A stretch of 36,456 bases of DNA, from IMG/VR virus record IMGVR_UViG_3300025087_000211, positions 1 through 36,456 of that record; one strand, 5' to 3'. A program made the translations under genes and the position numbers. Shown here piece after piece: positions 21,871-29,776 of this stretch (positions within the stretch are counted from its first letter, which is position 1; each line of letters opens with the position of its first letter). Source of the stretch: a virus. Under the pieces are notes generated by a model that saw only the letters and a list, made by a program, of their open reading frames with translations, was not told where the DNA came from and did no database searches.

Positions 21871-22710
21871 TTAAACTGTTGGTATTATTGTTGCACCTGT
21901 GGTCAATGGTGTGTATCTAACAAACCATTGCATATTAAGTTTGGTAGCTGCCGCTCCCGTAAACTCTACTTGAACGAAAGTGTCATTAGCAGTTCTTTGA
22001 ACAAGAACAAGTCCATATCCGCCACCCTCAAATGTCGTCTCAACTTTTGCGCACACACTTGCAGGCAAGAAAGTAAGCGGTTGTGCGGAACCATCTACTG
22101 CGGTTCTTATAAAGAACGAACCAGCTACCGCACCAGAACCATCTACTCCCACTCCAATATCAGTTATTTCCACCGTAGTTGGTGTTGCTTCATAGAGAAC
22201 CAAGCCAACTTTCTGGAAAACGGTAGTTTCAAAATCAGCTACGGTTTGCACCACTCCATAAATCTCATGCACCCTGACTGCACCTGTGACACTAAAAAGA
22301 CTAATTTTAGTATCTCCTGTTCCAGTGAGAGTTTTAATATTAGAAGCTACAAGAGCACCCGTGTTATTCAATATTGTTAAAATATTCGTGAGAATATTAA
22401 CAGTTTGCGAATAAAGCGAAGTCCCTATAAGCGTGTCGGTCTTGTTACCAATTACCTGACTCATAATGGCGTTTGTAGCCAAGTTTTGAGTCGGCACATC
22501 GTGCATACCATCAATAGTCGTCAAAGCAACGGTTGCTGCCTCGGTGTTCGTAACATTCTGTTTTGAGTAAGCCATCAAAGATTCTGTAGCACTCACCGCA
22601 CCTGCCGCAGCAGCATCCGTTTTGTTTCCGACAACATCCATCACAAAAGCATTTGTTGCTACATCAGCTGTTGGCACTACGAGTTCCTGTTTATTTAAGA
22701 AGTTTAACAT
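21871..22710 (-). CDS. Virion-associated protein with NKTD repeats, 279 aa
   Basis: The N-terminal third has two related segments, PTADVATNAFVMDVVGNKTD (about 13-32) and PTQNLATNAIMSQVIGNKTD (about 73-92), a duplication of a short motif I have seen in phage structural proteins. The remainder (about 125-279) is beta-rich, with TGAVRVHEIYGVVQTVADFE, VGLVLYEATPTTVEITDIGV and a C-terminal QVEFTGAAATKLNMQWFVRY. It probably belongs to the set of head-decorating or fibre proteins. No enzyme motif is seen. Confidence 0.65.
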   Translation of the reverse strand: MLNFLNKQELVVPTADVATNAFVMDVVGNKTDAAAAGAVSATESLMAYSKQNVTNTEAATVALTTIDGMHDVPTQNLATNAIMSQVIGNKTDTLIGTSLYSQTVNILTNILTILNNTGALVASNIKTLTGTGDTKISLFSVTGAVRVHEIYGVVQTVADFETTVFQKVGLVLYEATPTTVEITDIGVGVDGSGAVAGSFFIRTAVDGSAQPLTFLPASVCAKVETTFEGGGYGLVLVQRTANDTFVQVEFTGAAATKLNMQWFVRYTPLTTGATIIPTV

Positions 22711-22714
22711 ATAA

Positions 22715-24619
22715 TTAGAGTGCTTTTTTTCTTAATTTAACTATGGCCGTATTGGTGGCACTATCAGGAGTAACCACAATGCGGTAATACTTAAAGTTGA
22801 AGTTGTTAAAACTCCATGAATAGGTGACTGTTGCGTTGGTGGCTACAACGCTTGCAACCGTGGTGTTAGCGTCGTCTCTATAACCATAAACGGTAATCCA
22901 ATCACCAGAAGCCGTATCCTCATCATTCATACCCTGCACCAACATCGTTATGGTTTCTCCCACTCCTTCAATAAATTTTCCAGTGAATGAGAAATCTTTA
23001 TAAGCTCCGACTAACGCACCTGTTGAAGCAGGATAATATGCAGCAGCCGCCGCTAAATTGGTTGTGTCAACCAAACTTTCCTCAACATAATGTTGATCCA
23101 GCGGACTGACCTCAAACTGTTTCATTGAATCAGTGGCAGTGTCATAGCCATCGGCTCTCACTTTCAAATGGCCGGCTATTGTTGTTTGCAACACTGTGGC
23201 GTCTCCATCAGTATAAGCAGTATCTACTGAACGATATTCACCACCGACCGGCAACATTGTTGGCGTCGCGTCCATGGCCGCGTCATCAGATACTAAATAA
23301 AGCGGTTTTGCTCCACCCGCGCTCGCGCCCAATATGCCGATGACAGGAGTCGCGTCTGTACCGCCACTGGTGTCAAAATCCACAATTTCACCAGCGACAG
23401 AAAGCAAACCTGTGGAGGCTGTTCCTGCGGTTAATGGCAAAATGTCAAGCGCGGTTATTCCATCATTCAAATTTGCAAGCAATTGTCCACTTGCATTAAA
23501 ATGAAATGGAACTGCGTCATTATCATCATAAGTGTCAAAGGCGTTTTTATAAATACCTCCCGAAATTAAAACATTTGGCGTTGCAGAAACGCCTGCATTA
23601 TCTATCGCTACTTGCAAAGCTCTTAACTGCGAATTTGCGACGGCTTCCGTATCCATTCCATACATTACCGCTGTGCTAAATTCAGAATCGCTTGCTTCAT
23701 CTTCTATTTCTGCAAACGAAGCATTCTCATATTTACTCGTTCCAGTGGAAGTCACTTTTAAGTTTCCGTTAATATCAGTCTGCAATATTACGGCATCCCC
23801 GTCTGTATAAGTCGTTGCGGCGGCTCTATATTCGCCACCAATAGGTAATATCGTCGGCGTAGCGTCCATTTCCGAATCGTCAGAGACTAAATATAACGGC
23901 TTCGCTCCACCAGCAGAAGCACCTAAAATACCAATCACTGGCGTTGCGTCTGTTCCAGCTCCCGTATCAAAGTCAACGATCTCGCCTGCGACTGATAAAA
24001 GTCCTGTTGAAACTGTGCCAGCTGTTAATGGTAATACATCTACATTAGTTGAGCCATCCGTCAATTTTGCAAATGGAGCATTCGTTAACAACGAACCTGT
24101 TGGCGGAACTGTCCCATCTGCTCCGACCTCTTGAACCGCCAAAACCTTAGTCGTTATCGCTCTTACCGTGTTAGCCGCCTCAATACTTGCCCTTTCATCA
24201 GATGTTGCATTTTTCAATTCTACTGCACCAATCTCTATATCACCAGTCTCAATAGAAACATTTAAAATAGGAACATTATAAGTTGCTGTTAAGGCGACTG
24301 AATTGTCCGCCTTTTTTCCTCTACATTTACCAGTAATATAATCAATCCAATACTCTCCATTCGCCAAATCTGCATCCAATTTTTCGTGCGAGACTTCTGT
24401 TGTAAATGCTGTTGATGTTAAAACGACACTTGTATCACCGAAGCCTCCTATGTAATTCTTATGGCTGTCGTATATCGGTTTTCTTTCTAAATAGAAATTT
24501 ACTACCGTCCCTGCCGCTCCTGCTGGAACTGTAACTGCCTCTGCGGTTATAGTTTCAGGTATAGTAGAAGCTAACGGGATTGACACTAAACCTGCGCGTG
24601 GCTTAAAATTTTCATTCAT
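22715..24619 (-). CDS. Beta-rich virion protein with internal duplication, 634 aa
   Basis: The N-terminus (about 1-130) has a strand-rich start with PIYDSHKNYIGGFGDTSVVL and LANGEYWIDYITGKCRGKKA. Two copies of a 97-residue segment follow at 193-289 and 391-487, both with TGLLSVAGEIVDFDT and GTDATPVIGILGASAGG followed by AKPLYLVSDD. The C-terminal domain (about 500-634) has FSFTGKFIEGVGETITMLVQ and SWSFNNFNFKYYRIVV, a sandwich-like layout. It is co-located with the head-fibre candidate and LamG proteins. Residues and order fit a fibre or decoration protein; the exact role is unknown. Confidence 0.68.
   Translation of the reverse strand: MNENFKPRAGLVSIPLASTIPETITAEAVTVPAGAAGTVVNFYLERKPIYDSHKNYIGGFGDTSVVLTSTAFTTEVSHEKLDADLANGEYWIDYITGKCRGKKADNSVALTATYNVPILNVSIETGDIEIGAVELKNATSDERASIEAANTVRAITTKVLAVQEVGADGTVPPTGSLLTNAPFAKLTDGSTNVDVLPLTAGTVSTGLLSVAGEIVDFDTGAGTDATPVIGILGASAGGAKPLYLVSDDSEMDATPTILPIGGEYRAAATTYTDGDAVILQTDINGNLKVTSTGTSKYENASFAEIEDEASDSEFSTAVMYGMDTEAVANSQLRALQVAIDNAGVSATPNVLISGGIYKNAFDTYDDNDAVPFHFNASGQLLANLNDGITALDILPLTAGTASTGLLSVAGEIVDFDTSGGTDATPVIGILGASAGGAKPLYLVSDDAAMDATPTMLPVGGEYRSVDTAYTDGDATVLQTTIAGHLKVRADGYDTATDSMKQFEVSPLDQHYVEESLVDTTNLAAAAAYYPASTGALVGAYKDFSFTGKFIEGVGETITMLVQGMNDEDTASGDWITVYGYRDDANTTVASVVATNATVTYSWSFNNFNFKYYRIVVTPDSATNTAIVKLRKKAL
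23156..24043. repeat. Internal protein duplication with diverged codons
   Basis: Segment 24043-23753 (residues 193-289) is repeated at 23449-23159 (residues 391-487). About four fifths of residues are identical, and a 27-residue stretch (GTDATPVIG...LVSDD) is fully identical. Yet over those 78-81 bases I count about 24 differences, all synonymous. The downstream copy (lower coordinates) uses more G/C at third positions. Confidence 0.8.
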
Positions 24620-24624
24620 ATTCT

Positions 24625-24795
24625 TTAAATTACGTAATTATTGTGTATAAATAATTTTTCAATATTTTTATCTAAAAATCCTATTTGCTGACCTTTTTTA
24701 TATAATTCCCCCCTAAATTTTAAATTGCGGAGAATTTTATAACTGTGTTTGACTTCGGTTTCCCTCTTAAAAATTATATCCTTTTTTTTAGCCAT
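24625..24795 (-). CDS. Small head protein, 56 aa
   Basis: The ORF runs from ATG at 24795 (MAKKKDIIFKRETEV...) to TAA at 24627-24625, 5 nt before the 634-aa gene. Its pattern, with a strand followed by FRGELYKKGQQIGFLDKNIE and a hydrophobic end (KLFIHNNYVI), resembles small phage proteins of the K-x-G-x-x-Y-x-x-G-D type that sit among head genes. It fills most of the gap between the fibre candidate and the 634-aa gene. Function unknown. Confidence 0.7.
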   Translation of the reverse strand: MAKKKDIIFKRETEVKHSYKILRNLKFRGELYKKGQQIGFLDKNIEKLFIHNNYVI

Positions 24796-24810
24796 ATAGT
24801 TATCTCTATT

Positions 24811-24830
24811 GGAGGGTTATAAAGCCCCCC
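24811..24830 (-). terminator. GC-rich hairpin after the head-fibre gene
   Basis: In the minus-strand RNA GGGGGG pairs with CCCTCC (one G-U) around an 8-nt loop, 14 nt after the head-fibre stop. In such an AT-rich genome this block of G/C is conspicuous. No U tract follows, so it is more likely an attenuator or mRNA 3-prime stabiliser than a full terminator. Confidence 0.45.
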
Positions 24831-24844
24831 TAAGAATTAACTAT

Positions 24845-26701
24845 TTAGTCAACTCTCATACACTTAACAAAAAGCATACAATCCAAAGCTCCACCTCCAT
24901 CAGGAACGATTGACAAAGAACCATTTTGTGCAATCTCCCAAGCCGCGTCATTCAAATTTATTATTCTATCAATATCTGTATCAGATGCCGCAACCGTGAC
25001 TGGATTATGCAAATCTGTTCCTGCACCAAGCGCGCCATTGTTCAATTTCCAAGTCCCACCATCAGCAGAAGTTGAAACCGAATATACATCAATGACTCTG
25101 AACTTGAAAGGTGCATTAGCATTGAAAATATTTACTGCCGCCGCCTGATTAGACAAGTTGTAAGTGATAGTAAATTCAACGCCGTATGTGCTTGTTCCCA
25201 TTGTAATTGGGTCAAGTTCATTTGCATTTACATTCGTCAAAGCATTCCCTGCACCGTCGCAGTCGAACGACTTATTGGTCAAAGTGTCCGCTGTGTCACG
25301 TCCAATTACTGTATGCACAGCGTCTTGGAATGTGATAGCATTTCCTCCAACAGAATAAACGAACCCTGTCGCAACGTTTCCAGACAAAGTTTTATTAGTC
25401 AATGTTTGAAGATGTGCTTGAAATACGAACGTATCATCGCCTGTAAGTAGAGGCAATGTAATGTTTCTATCAGCCGCAAGCTCGCTTACCGCGAATACAT
25501 ATTGATGATCCGCAGAAGTGTCGTTAATCTGTGGCAATGTCAATGTCTTACCTGACAAGGTTTCGGTTCCAGCCAAAGTGGCAAGAGTTCCTGTTAGCGG
25601 TAAAGTGACATCCGTAATACCAGTCGTTGTCAATGTCAAAGCATTAGCATTGACTGTATTGAAGTTCGCCGCGATAGAAATATCGCCAGCCATTGTGATT
25701 GACCGTGCCGCATCGCCTGTGTTGAAAGTCAAAATTCTATCTGCTGTCAAATCCGAACCAGCTTTTACAATCAAATCGTGAGAAGCGTTTGTATCCAAGA
25801 TATGCAATCCCTCATTTGTAAATGTTTGTATAGCTGTGAATGTCTGCGCTTCGTCTATAAAAGCAAATGTTCTGCTCCCACCAACTGCCGGAACTGTCAA
25901 ATTGTAAGCTCCACCAGCCGCTCCAAAAATCAAAGTGTAATCATTCGCGCCCGCTTCACAAGTGACACTGTTAGTAAGAACGGAAGCTGTCGCAACGCTT
26001 GGCGCACCCCAGTAAGGATTTGAACCAGCGCCTGCTGTTACCAACGCTTGACCTGCTACTCCTGCCGCCAATCTTACCCAGTTTGTAGCGTTGCGATATA
26101 AAACATCGCCTTGCGCTTCACCTGTAATAGTAAGATCCGTGACAGTAGCTACTCCCAAATTGGTAATTGAAACATCCCCCGTGATTGATTGAGATGTAAT
26201 TGTGGTTCCATTTCCAATCAATATTTTTGCGTCGCCCTTTGCGTCCAAGGCTGAACCCAATCCTGCCACGTCTCCAACGATAATGCTTCCTTGTGCCAAA
26301 CTTCTAATTATCGTAGCGTCAGCTGTTGCAAATTCTACTGCGGTAGCTCCTGCGTTAACTCTTAGTAATTTATATGCTGAACCAACATAATTGGCTGGCG
26401 TGTCCGTCAAAGCCGTGAAAGTTGTAACTCCGCCTGCCGAAATCGCATTAAAATCGCAAGATGTGTTTGACCCTTCGTTAATATAGATTGTAGTTCCGAT
26501 ACCTCCGTCGGTTTGAACAAAATAACAACCTTTTGCATATCCAGCTTCCGCATCTGTCGGCACTGTTGCCCCTTTTGCGAAAGTAATCTTTCCCGACTCG
26601 TCCAAGTTCATAGCAGTCACTGTCGTTGAACCAGGGGTCATACTAACTCCAACTGGCTGGAACATCTTTGCTATTTCCTTGCTCCTAAATTTTCTATACA
26701 T
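24845..26701 (-). CDS. Head fibre/structural fibre protein, 618 aa
   Basis: The N-terminal 90 residues (FRSKEIAKMFQPVGVSMTPG; GATVPTDAEAGYAKGCYFVQ; GTTIYINEGSNTSCDFNAI) form a module I associate with phage proteins encoded directly after the capsid gene, probably the capsid anchor. The central part (about 95-500) is a low-complexity fibre shaft rich in Ala, Gly, Thr, with repeated LTNK elements (TLTNKTLSG; TLTNKSFDC). The C-terminal 110 residues (YGVEFTITYNLSNQAAAVNI; FRVIDVYSVSTSADGGTWKL; ALDCMLFVKCMRVD) form a beta-rich head. Attachment to the capsid is inferred from its position. Confidence 0.72.
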   Translation of the reverse strand: MYRKFRSKEIAKMFQPVGVSMTPGSTTVTAMNLDESGKITFAKGATVPTDAEAGYAKGCYFVQTDGGIGTTIYINEGSNTSCDFNAISAGGVTTFTALTDTPANYVGSAYKLLRVNAGATAVEFATADATIIRSLAQGSIIVGDVAGLGSALDAKGDAKILIGNGTTITSQSITGDVSITNLGVATVTDLTITGEAQGDVLYRNATNWVRLAAGVAGQALVTAGAGSNPYWGAPSVATASVLTNSVTCEAGANDYTLIFGAAGGAYNLTVPAVGGSRTFAFIDEAQTFTAIQTFTNEGLHILDTNASHDLIVKAGSDLTADRILTFNTGDAARSITMAGDISIAANFNTVNANALTLTTTGITDVTLPLTGTLATLAGTETLSGKTLTLPQINDTSADHQYVFAVSELAADRNITLPLLTGDDTFVFQAHLQTLTNKTLSGNVATGFVYSVGGNAITFQDAVHTVIGRDTADTLTNKSFDCDGAGNALTNVNANELDPITMGTSTYGVEFTITYNLSNQAAAVNIFNANAPFKFRVIDVYSVSTSADGGTWKLNNGALGAGTDLHNPVTVAASDTDIDRIINLNDAAWEIAQNGSLSIVPDGGGALDCMLFVKCMRVD

Positions 26702-26714
26702 ATTCGTAAATTAT

Positions 26715-26785
26715 TTATAATGCTAAGTTTCTTTTTTTACCCTACGGGACGGTGGGAAACTTTAAAAGCCACAACTGCATTATAA
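26715..26785 (-). promoter_or_regulatory. Nested inverted repeats directly after the capsid gene
   Basis: On the minus strand TTATAATGC (26785-26777) pairs with GCATTATAA (26723-26715), and inside it AAGTTTC (26762-26756) pairs with GAAACTT (26731-26725), giving 16 pairs in two helices with a one-sided internal loop. A CCC-GTA-GGG mini-stem and an A7 run lie in the centre. It begins on the base after the capsid stop codon. It could reduce read-through after the capsid gene or protect its mRNA end. Confidence 0.65.
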
Positions 26786-27724
26786 CTAAGCGATAGCGTT
26801 CTTGATGAGATAAGCCAAATTTTCATCCATAATATTCTGGTCATAGCTATATCTCAAACGAATAACATCCTGAACCTTTTCCTCTTCACGATAGCGTTCA
26901 ATAAGGCGAGGAGTGTCTTGCAATGTCATTCCAAAAGTTGCTTTCATCAAAGTTGGAGCTGGTGTGCGGTATAAAACCCACAAATGTTTGCCCCAAATAT
27001 CAGCCAAAGTATCTGACTGCCCAGAGTCTGTGGTATTTTTGATAGCATCACCAACCAAAACCTCTTCAATGCTGAAAAATTCTTTCAACAATTGCTTAAA
27101 AGCATCATCGCTCAATCTTCCATTACCCGTGTATTTAGCTTGCTCTCTAATATCAGGATGATATTTCAACTTTGAAAATACTGAATGACCCATAACCATT
27201 ACGTTTGGTTTCTGTCCAGTGGCAGTTCTCACCGCTTCAATCGCAGTCTCAATATTTCCGATAGGATCTGAATTAACATAGTCGCTCCATTGAGATGTCC
27301 CTGATAATGTTGTGTTAAGAGTCAAAATCCCTGTATCAGCCATTATCGTAGCCAATGCGGCTTCCTGATTAACCCACAAATTATCCATAATTACTGTCGT
27401 TGCATCTCTATATGGATCGTAAGGGTCATCGGTGTTGTTGATGAATTCATCTGGAACACCTTTTTCCAAAGAACGCTCCTTGCAGATATAAGAACCCTGA
27501 GAAACGCTATAATCTATTGAATGCGCTCTTGTTCCAGGAGCTCTGTAAATCTGGTCTGTGTATACTCTCAAATTTTCCTTACCATACTTCGCAAATTTAC
27601 CAGTCTTTTCCTTTACCTTCAAAGGTAAAAGAATCATCTCGGAAATGTAGTTGTTATTCCGATACATCTGGCTAAACTGCGAGAGTAGTTTATCTACTTT
27701 TGCATCACCTAATTTTGGTATCAT
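26786..27724 (-). CDS. Major capsid protein, 312 aa
   Basis: The gene follows the protease/scaffold and decoration genes. The sequence shows the E/P-loop style layout of HK97-fold capsid proteins of this group: N-terminal SQMYRNNNYISEMILLPLKV, a middle DATTVIMDNLWVNQEAALAT, the family-typical ETAIEAVRTATGQKPNVMVM followed by GHSVFSKLKYHPDIREQAKY (about 164-203), then IEEVLVGDA and HLWVLYRTPAPTLMKATFGM. Mu-type protease and decoration neighbours support it. There is no separate maturation signal that I can point to. It starts in the AATATG context after a 14-nt gap. Confidence 0.9.
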   Translation of the reverse strand: MIPKLGDAKVDKLLSQFSQMYRNNNYISEMILLPLKVKEKTGKFAKYGKENLRVYTDQIYRAPGTRAHSIDYSVSQGSYICKERSLEKGVPDEFINNTDDPYDPYRDATTVIMDNLWVNQEAALATIMADTGILTLNTTLSGTSQWSDYVNSDPIGNIETAIEAVRTATGQKPNVMVMGHSVFSKLKYHPDIREQAKYTGNGRLSDDAFKQLLKEFFSIEEVLVGDAIKNTTDSGQSDTLADIWGKHLWVLYRTPAPTLMKATFGMTLQDTPRLIERYREEEKVQDVIRLRYSYDQNIMDENLAYLIKNAIA

Positions 27725-27738
27725 ATTAGTTAGTTAAT

Positions 27739-28125
27739 TTAGTTCAATTGTCCGTGAACGATAAAAGCCAAAAACAAATCTGCGGAATCTGCGCTTGTCA
27801 ATGCAATTGCATTATAATGTTCTCCGCCATTCGCTTTTACTGCCGCGCCATTTCCGTCTGGTGTCAAATAATCACCAAACGCAATAGCTCCGCCCGCTTT
27901 AACCAATGTCAAACCTCCAACCCTGACCGTTCCAACCTTTTCCGTTACGGAACCGTCTGGAGCGTCTTGCAATACTCCAAGGGATATGTTTGCCGCTGTT
28001 GTGATAACAACTTTTTCGCTTGCATCGTGTTTGACGAAATAATATTGTTTCGTAGACAAGTTGGAAGCGACGGGTCTTGAAAGTTCAATTTTTCCCTCGT
28101 CATTTACTAATGTAATGTCGCTCAT
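27739..28125 (-). CDS. Capsid decoration (cement) protein, DUF2190-like, 128 aa
   Basis: The 128-aa protein is beta-rich and Gly/Ala rich: LSTKQYYFVKHDASEKVVIT at about 24-43, ANISLGVLQDAPDGSVTEKV (about 45-64), VRVGGLTLVKAGGAIAFGDY and LTPDGNGAAVKA. The VLQDAP and G-D-Y-L-T/V-D-x-x-G segments are characteristic of DUF2190-type decoration proteins, which stabilise the capsid lattice. It lies immediately upstream of the capsid gene and after the protease, the usual position. Confidence 0.88.
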   Translation of the reverse strand: MSDITLVNDEGKIELSRPVASNLSTKQYYFVKHDASEKVVITTAANISLGVLQDAPDGSVTEKVGTVRVGGLTLVKAGGAIAFGDYLTPDGNGAAVKANGGEHYNAIALTSADSADLFLAFIVHGQLN

Positions 28126-28134
28126 ATTGTGTTA

Positions 28135-29466
28135 TTATTTTTTAGATAGTTTTTCCACCGCCATTTTTTGGGCTTTTTCAATAGTCAAATCCTTGTTTTC
28201 TTTCATTAAATTCTCCGCCAACTCGGCGGCTTGTTCGTCCATTGGTTTGTCGCTTTGTTGATTATTCTCAGCGTCGGACGAACCCTTTTCTTCAAGGTCA
28301 ACGTGTTTGATTTGAGAAATTAAATCCTTGAACTCATTTCTCTGGTCAACCGTCAATCCCTTTAAGAAAGAAACAATTTTGACTGATTGTTCTCCCAAAA
28401 AACCTATATTTTTTTCCTTGTTGATAATAAACTGCTTTACAGTCTCATTCAAATTGATGTCTTCTAACTTTTCTTTAAGCGATTGATTTTCTTTTTCCAA
28501 TTCACTCATTTTTTCTACGTTCGCTTTTTCTTTCAGCTCTTCTTTATTCTCAGCCTCCTTTTTTTCCTCATTTTTAGCTTCTTTGTTTTTTTCCTTCTTT
28601 TCTTCTTCCTTTTTCTCCTCTTCTTTGACTTCTGGTTTGGCTTTTATTTCAGCAACAGTTTCATCGTATTGCTTTTTATCCTCATCGGATAAACCTGCCA
28701 ACATTTCGTCAAGCAGTTTTTTATCTTCTACTGATACTAATTCTCTTGTTTTTAAATTGTCCAATAATTTTTGCAACATAACTATATTTTTTAATAATTT
28801 ATCGGCTTCTTCGCTTAATGTTATTGGTTGTTGTAGTTTTAAGGCAGGTGTATTGGTCAAAGCGGCTCCCATTAACACGTTCTGAACTAATTTTCCTTCC
28901 TTTGCGTGCGGGAATTTAGGCGCTAATTCCGCTGAAATGAACTTAAATAACCCTTTTTTAATCTTTTCTATCCCAAGTTCAGTCCATTCAACCAATGCTT
29001 TTAACTTATCGTTTTCTAAAAATAAATCTTTAATCCAACCTGCCGCTTCGCCATCTCGGTCGTGTCCCAAATTAACTTGCACCATAGGCGCGCCGCTTGC
29101 ATCATTTGTTCCATAGGCATTATTTTTAAAATTATCTACAAAATCCGCTAACATTTTCGTTGTAATATTTAATCCCCTGTCCTGAATCATTCCAACCCTT
29201 AAAACTTCAATGATAGACTTAGTTTCTTTTAGTTCAACAACAGAAATGTAATTGAAAATCTCTTCCATCATCTCTTTTTTTATCTTTTCGCAAGGCATTT
29301 CGTTCATTCCCTTTGCCTTATCCATTGCGATTGCTATGGCTTTGCCATCTTCTATCCCTTCTTTTTTTAAGGCATTGAAAATATCCATAGCTTTGCTTTT
29401 CTGCTCTGGACTTAAATCCTTTGTCGCAGGAAAACTTTTAATAAACTGTGATATTTTATCAAACAT
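28135..29466 (-). CDS. Mu I-like prohead protease with C-terminal scaffold, 443 aa
   Basis: Residues about 83-215 match the Mu I protease domain: VLRVGMIQDRGLNITTKMLA, VQVNLGHD (about 129-136, candidate catalytic His135), AAGWIKDLF, FKFISAELAP (about 154-163, candidate Ser158) and the family-typical GAALTNTPALKL. A short helical domain precedes it (KKEGIEDGKAIAIAMDKAKG). The C-terminal 200 residues are extremely Lys/Glu rich (the EEKKEEEKKEKNKE region) and coiled coil, as in scaffolds. An internal Met near residue 316 (MSELEKENQSLKEKLED) could start a free scaffold, as Z does within Mu I; that is inference. Confidence 0.87.
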   Translation of the reverse strand: MFDKISQFIKSFPATKDLSPEQKSKAMDIFNALKKEGIEDGKAIAIAMDKAKGMNEMPCEKIKKEMMEEIFNYISVVELKETKSIIEVLRVGMIQDRGLNITTKMLADFVDNFKNNAYGTNDASGAPMVQVNLGHDRDGEAAGWIKDLFLENDKLKALVEWTELGIEKIKKGLFKFISAELAPKFPHAKEGKLVQNVLMGAALTNTPALKLQQPITLSEEADKLLKNIVMLQKLLDNLKTRELVSVEDKKLLDEMLAGLSDEDKKQYDETVAEIKAKPEVKEEEKKEEEKKEKNKEAKNEEKKEAENKEELKEKANVEKMSELEKENQSLKEKLEDINLNETVKQFIINKEKNIGFLGEQSVKIVSFLKGLTVDQRNEFKDLISQIKHVDLEEKGSSDAENNQQSDKPMDEQAAELAENLMKENKDLTIEKAQKMAVEKLSKK

Positions 29467-29470
29467 ATTC

Positions 29471-29767
29471 TTATATTCTTACTTCTTCAACAAATCCCCA
29501 TTCTTTAAACTTTTCTAATAATTCAGCAGGACAATCGCCCCCCTGCGCATATCTGACCTTATCGTGGTTTATATTCATTCTCATTATGTATTTAATTTTT
29601 ACAGTTTTTTCTGTCGTCATTTTTGTTTCCTCAACTTCTTCAACGCTGTCCGTAGGAAGTTTAGAATTATATAATTCTCTGAGTTTGTCTTCCCCTAAGC
29701 GTTTATCATAAACAACGCCCAATCCGTCTAACTTTTCCTTTAATTCGTCTTTTGTTAATTCTCCCAT
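29471..29767 (-). CDS. LEM/HeH-like small head protein, 98 aa
   Basis: The N-terminus TKDELKEKLDGLGVVYDKRL with LRELYNSK is a short helix-extended-helix (HeH/LEM) motif of the kind found in small phage head proteins. The C-terminal half reads RMNINHDKVRYAQGGDCPAE followed by LLEKFKEWGFVEEV, a compact beta-alpha pattern. It is between the portal and protease genes, 4 and 9 nt from its neighbours. HeH motifs often bind DNA, which could fit packaging, but this is inference. Confidence 0.75.
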   Translation of the reverse strand: MGELTKDELKEKLDGLGVVYDKRLGEDKLRELYNSKLPTDSVEEVEETKMTTEKTVKIKYIMRMNINHDKVRYAQGGDCPAELLEKFKEWGFVEEVRI

Positions 29768-29776
29768 AAATTAAGA

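Noticed and set aside
24625-24660. TTATACACA near 24650 as a further promoter motif or DnaA box
   Set aside because: It lies inside the 56-aa coding sequence, lacks the AAGTT and CCACMG parts of the shared motif, and has no promoter next to it.
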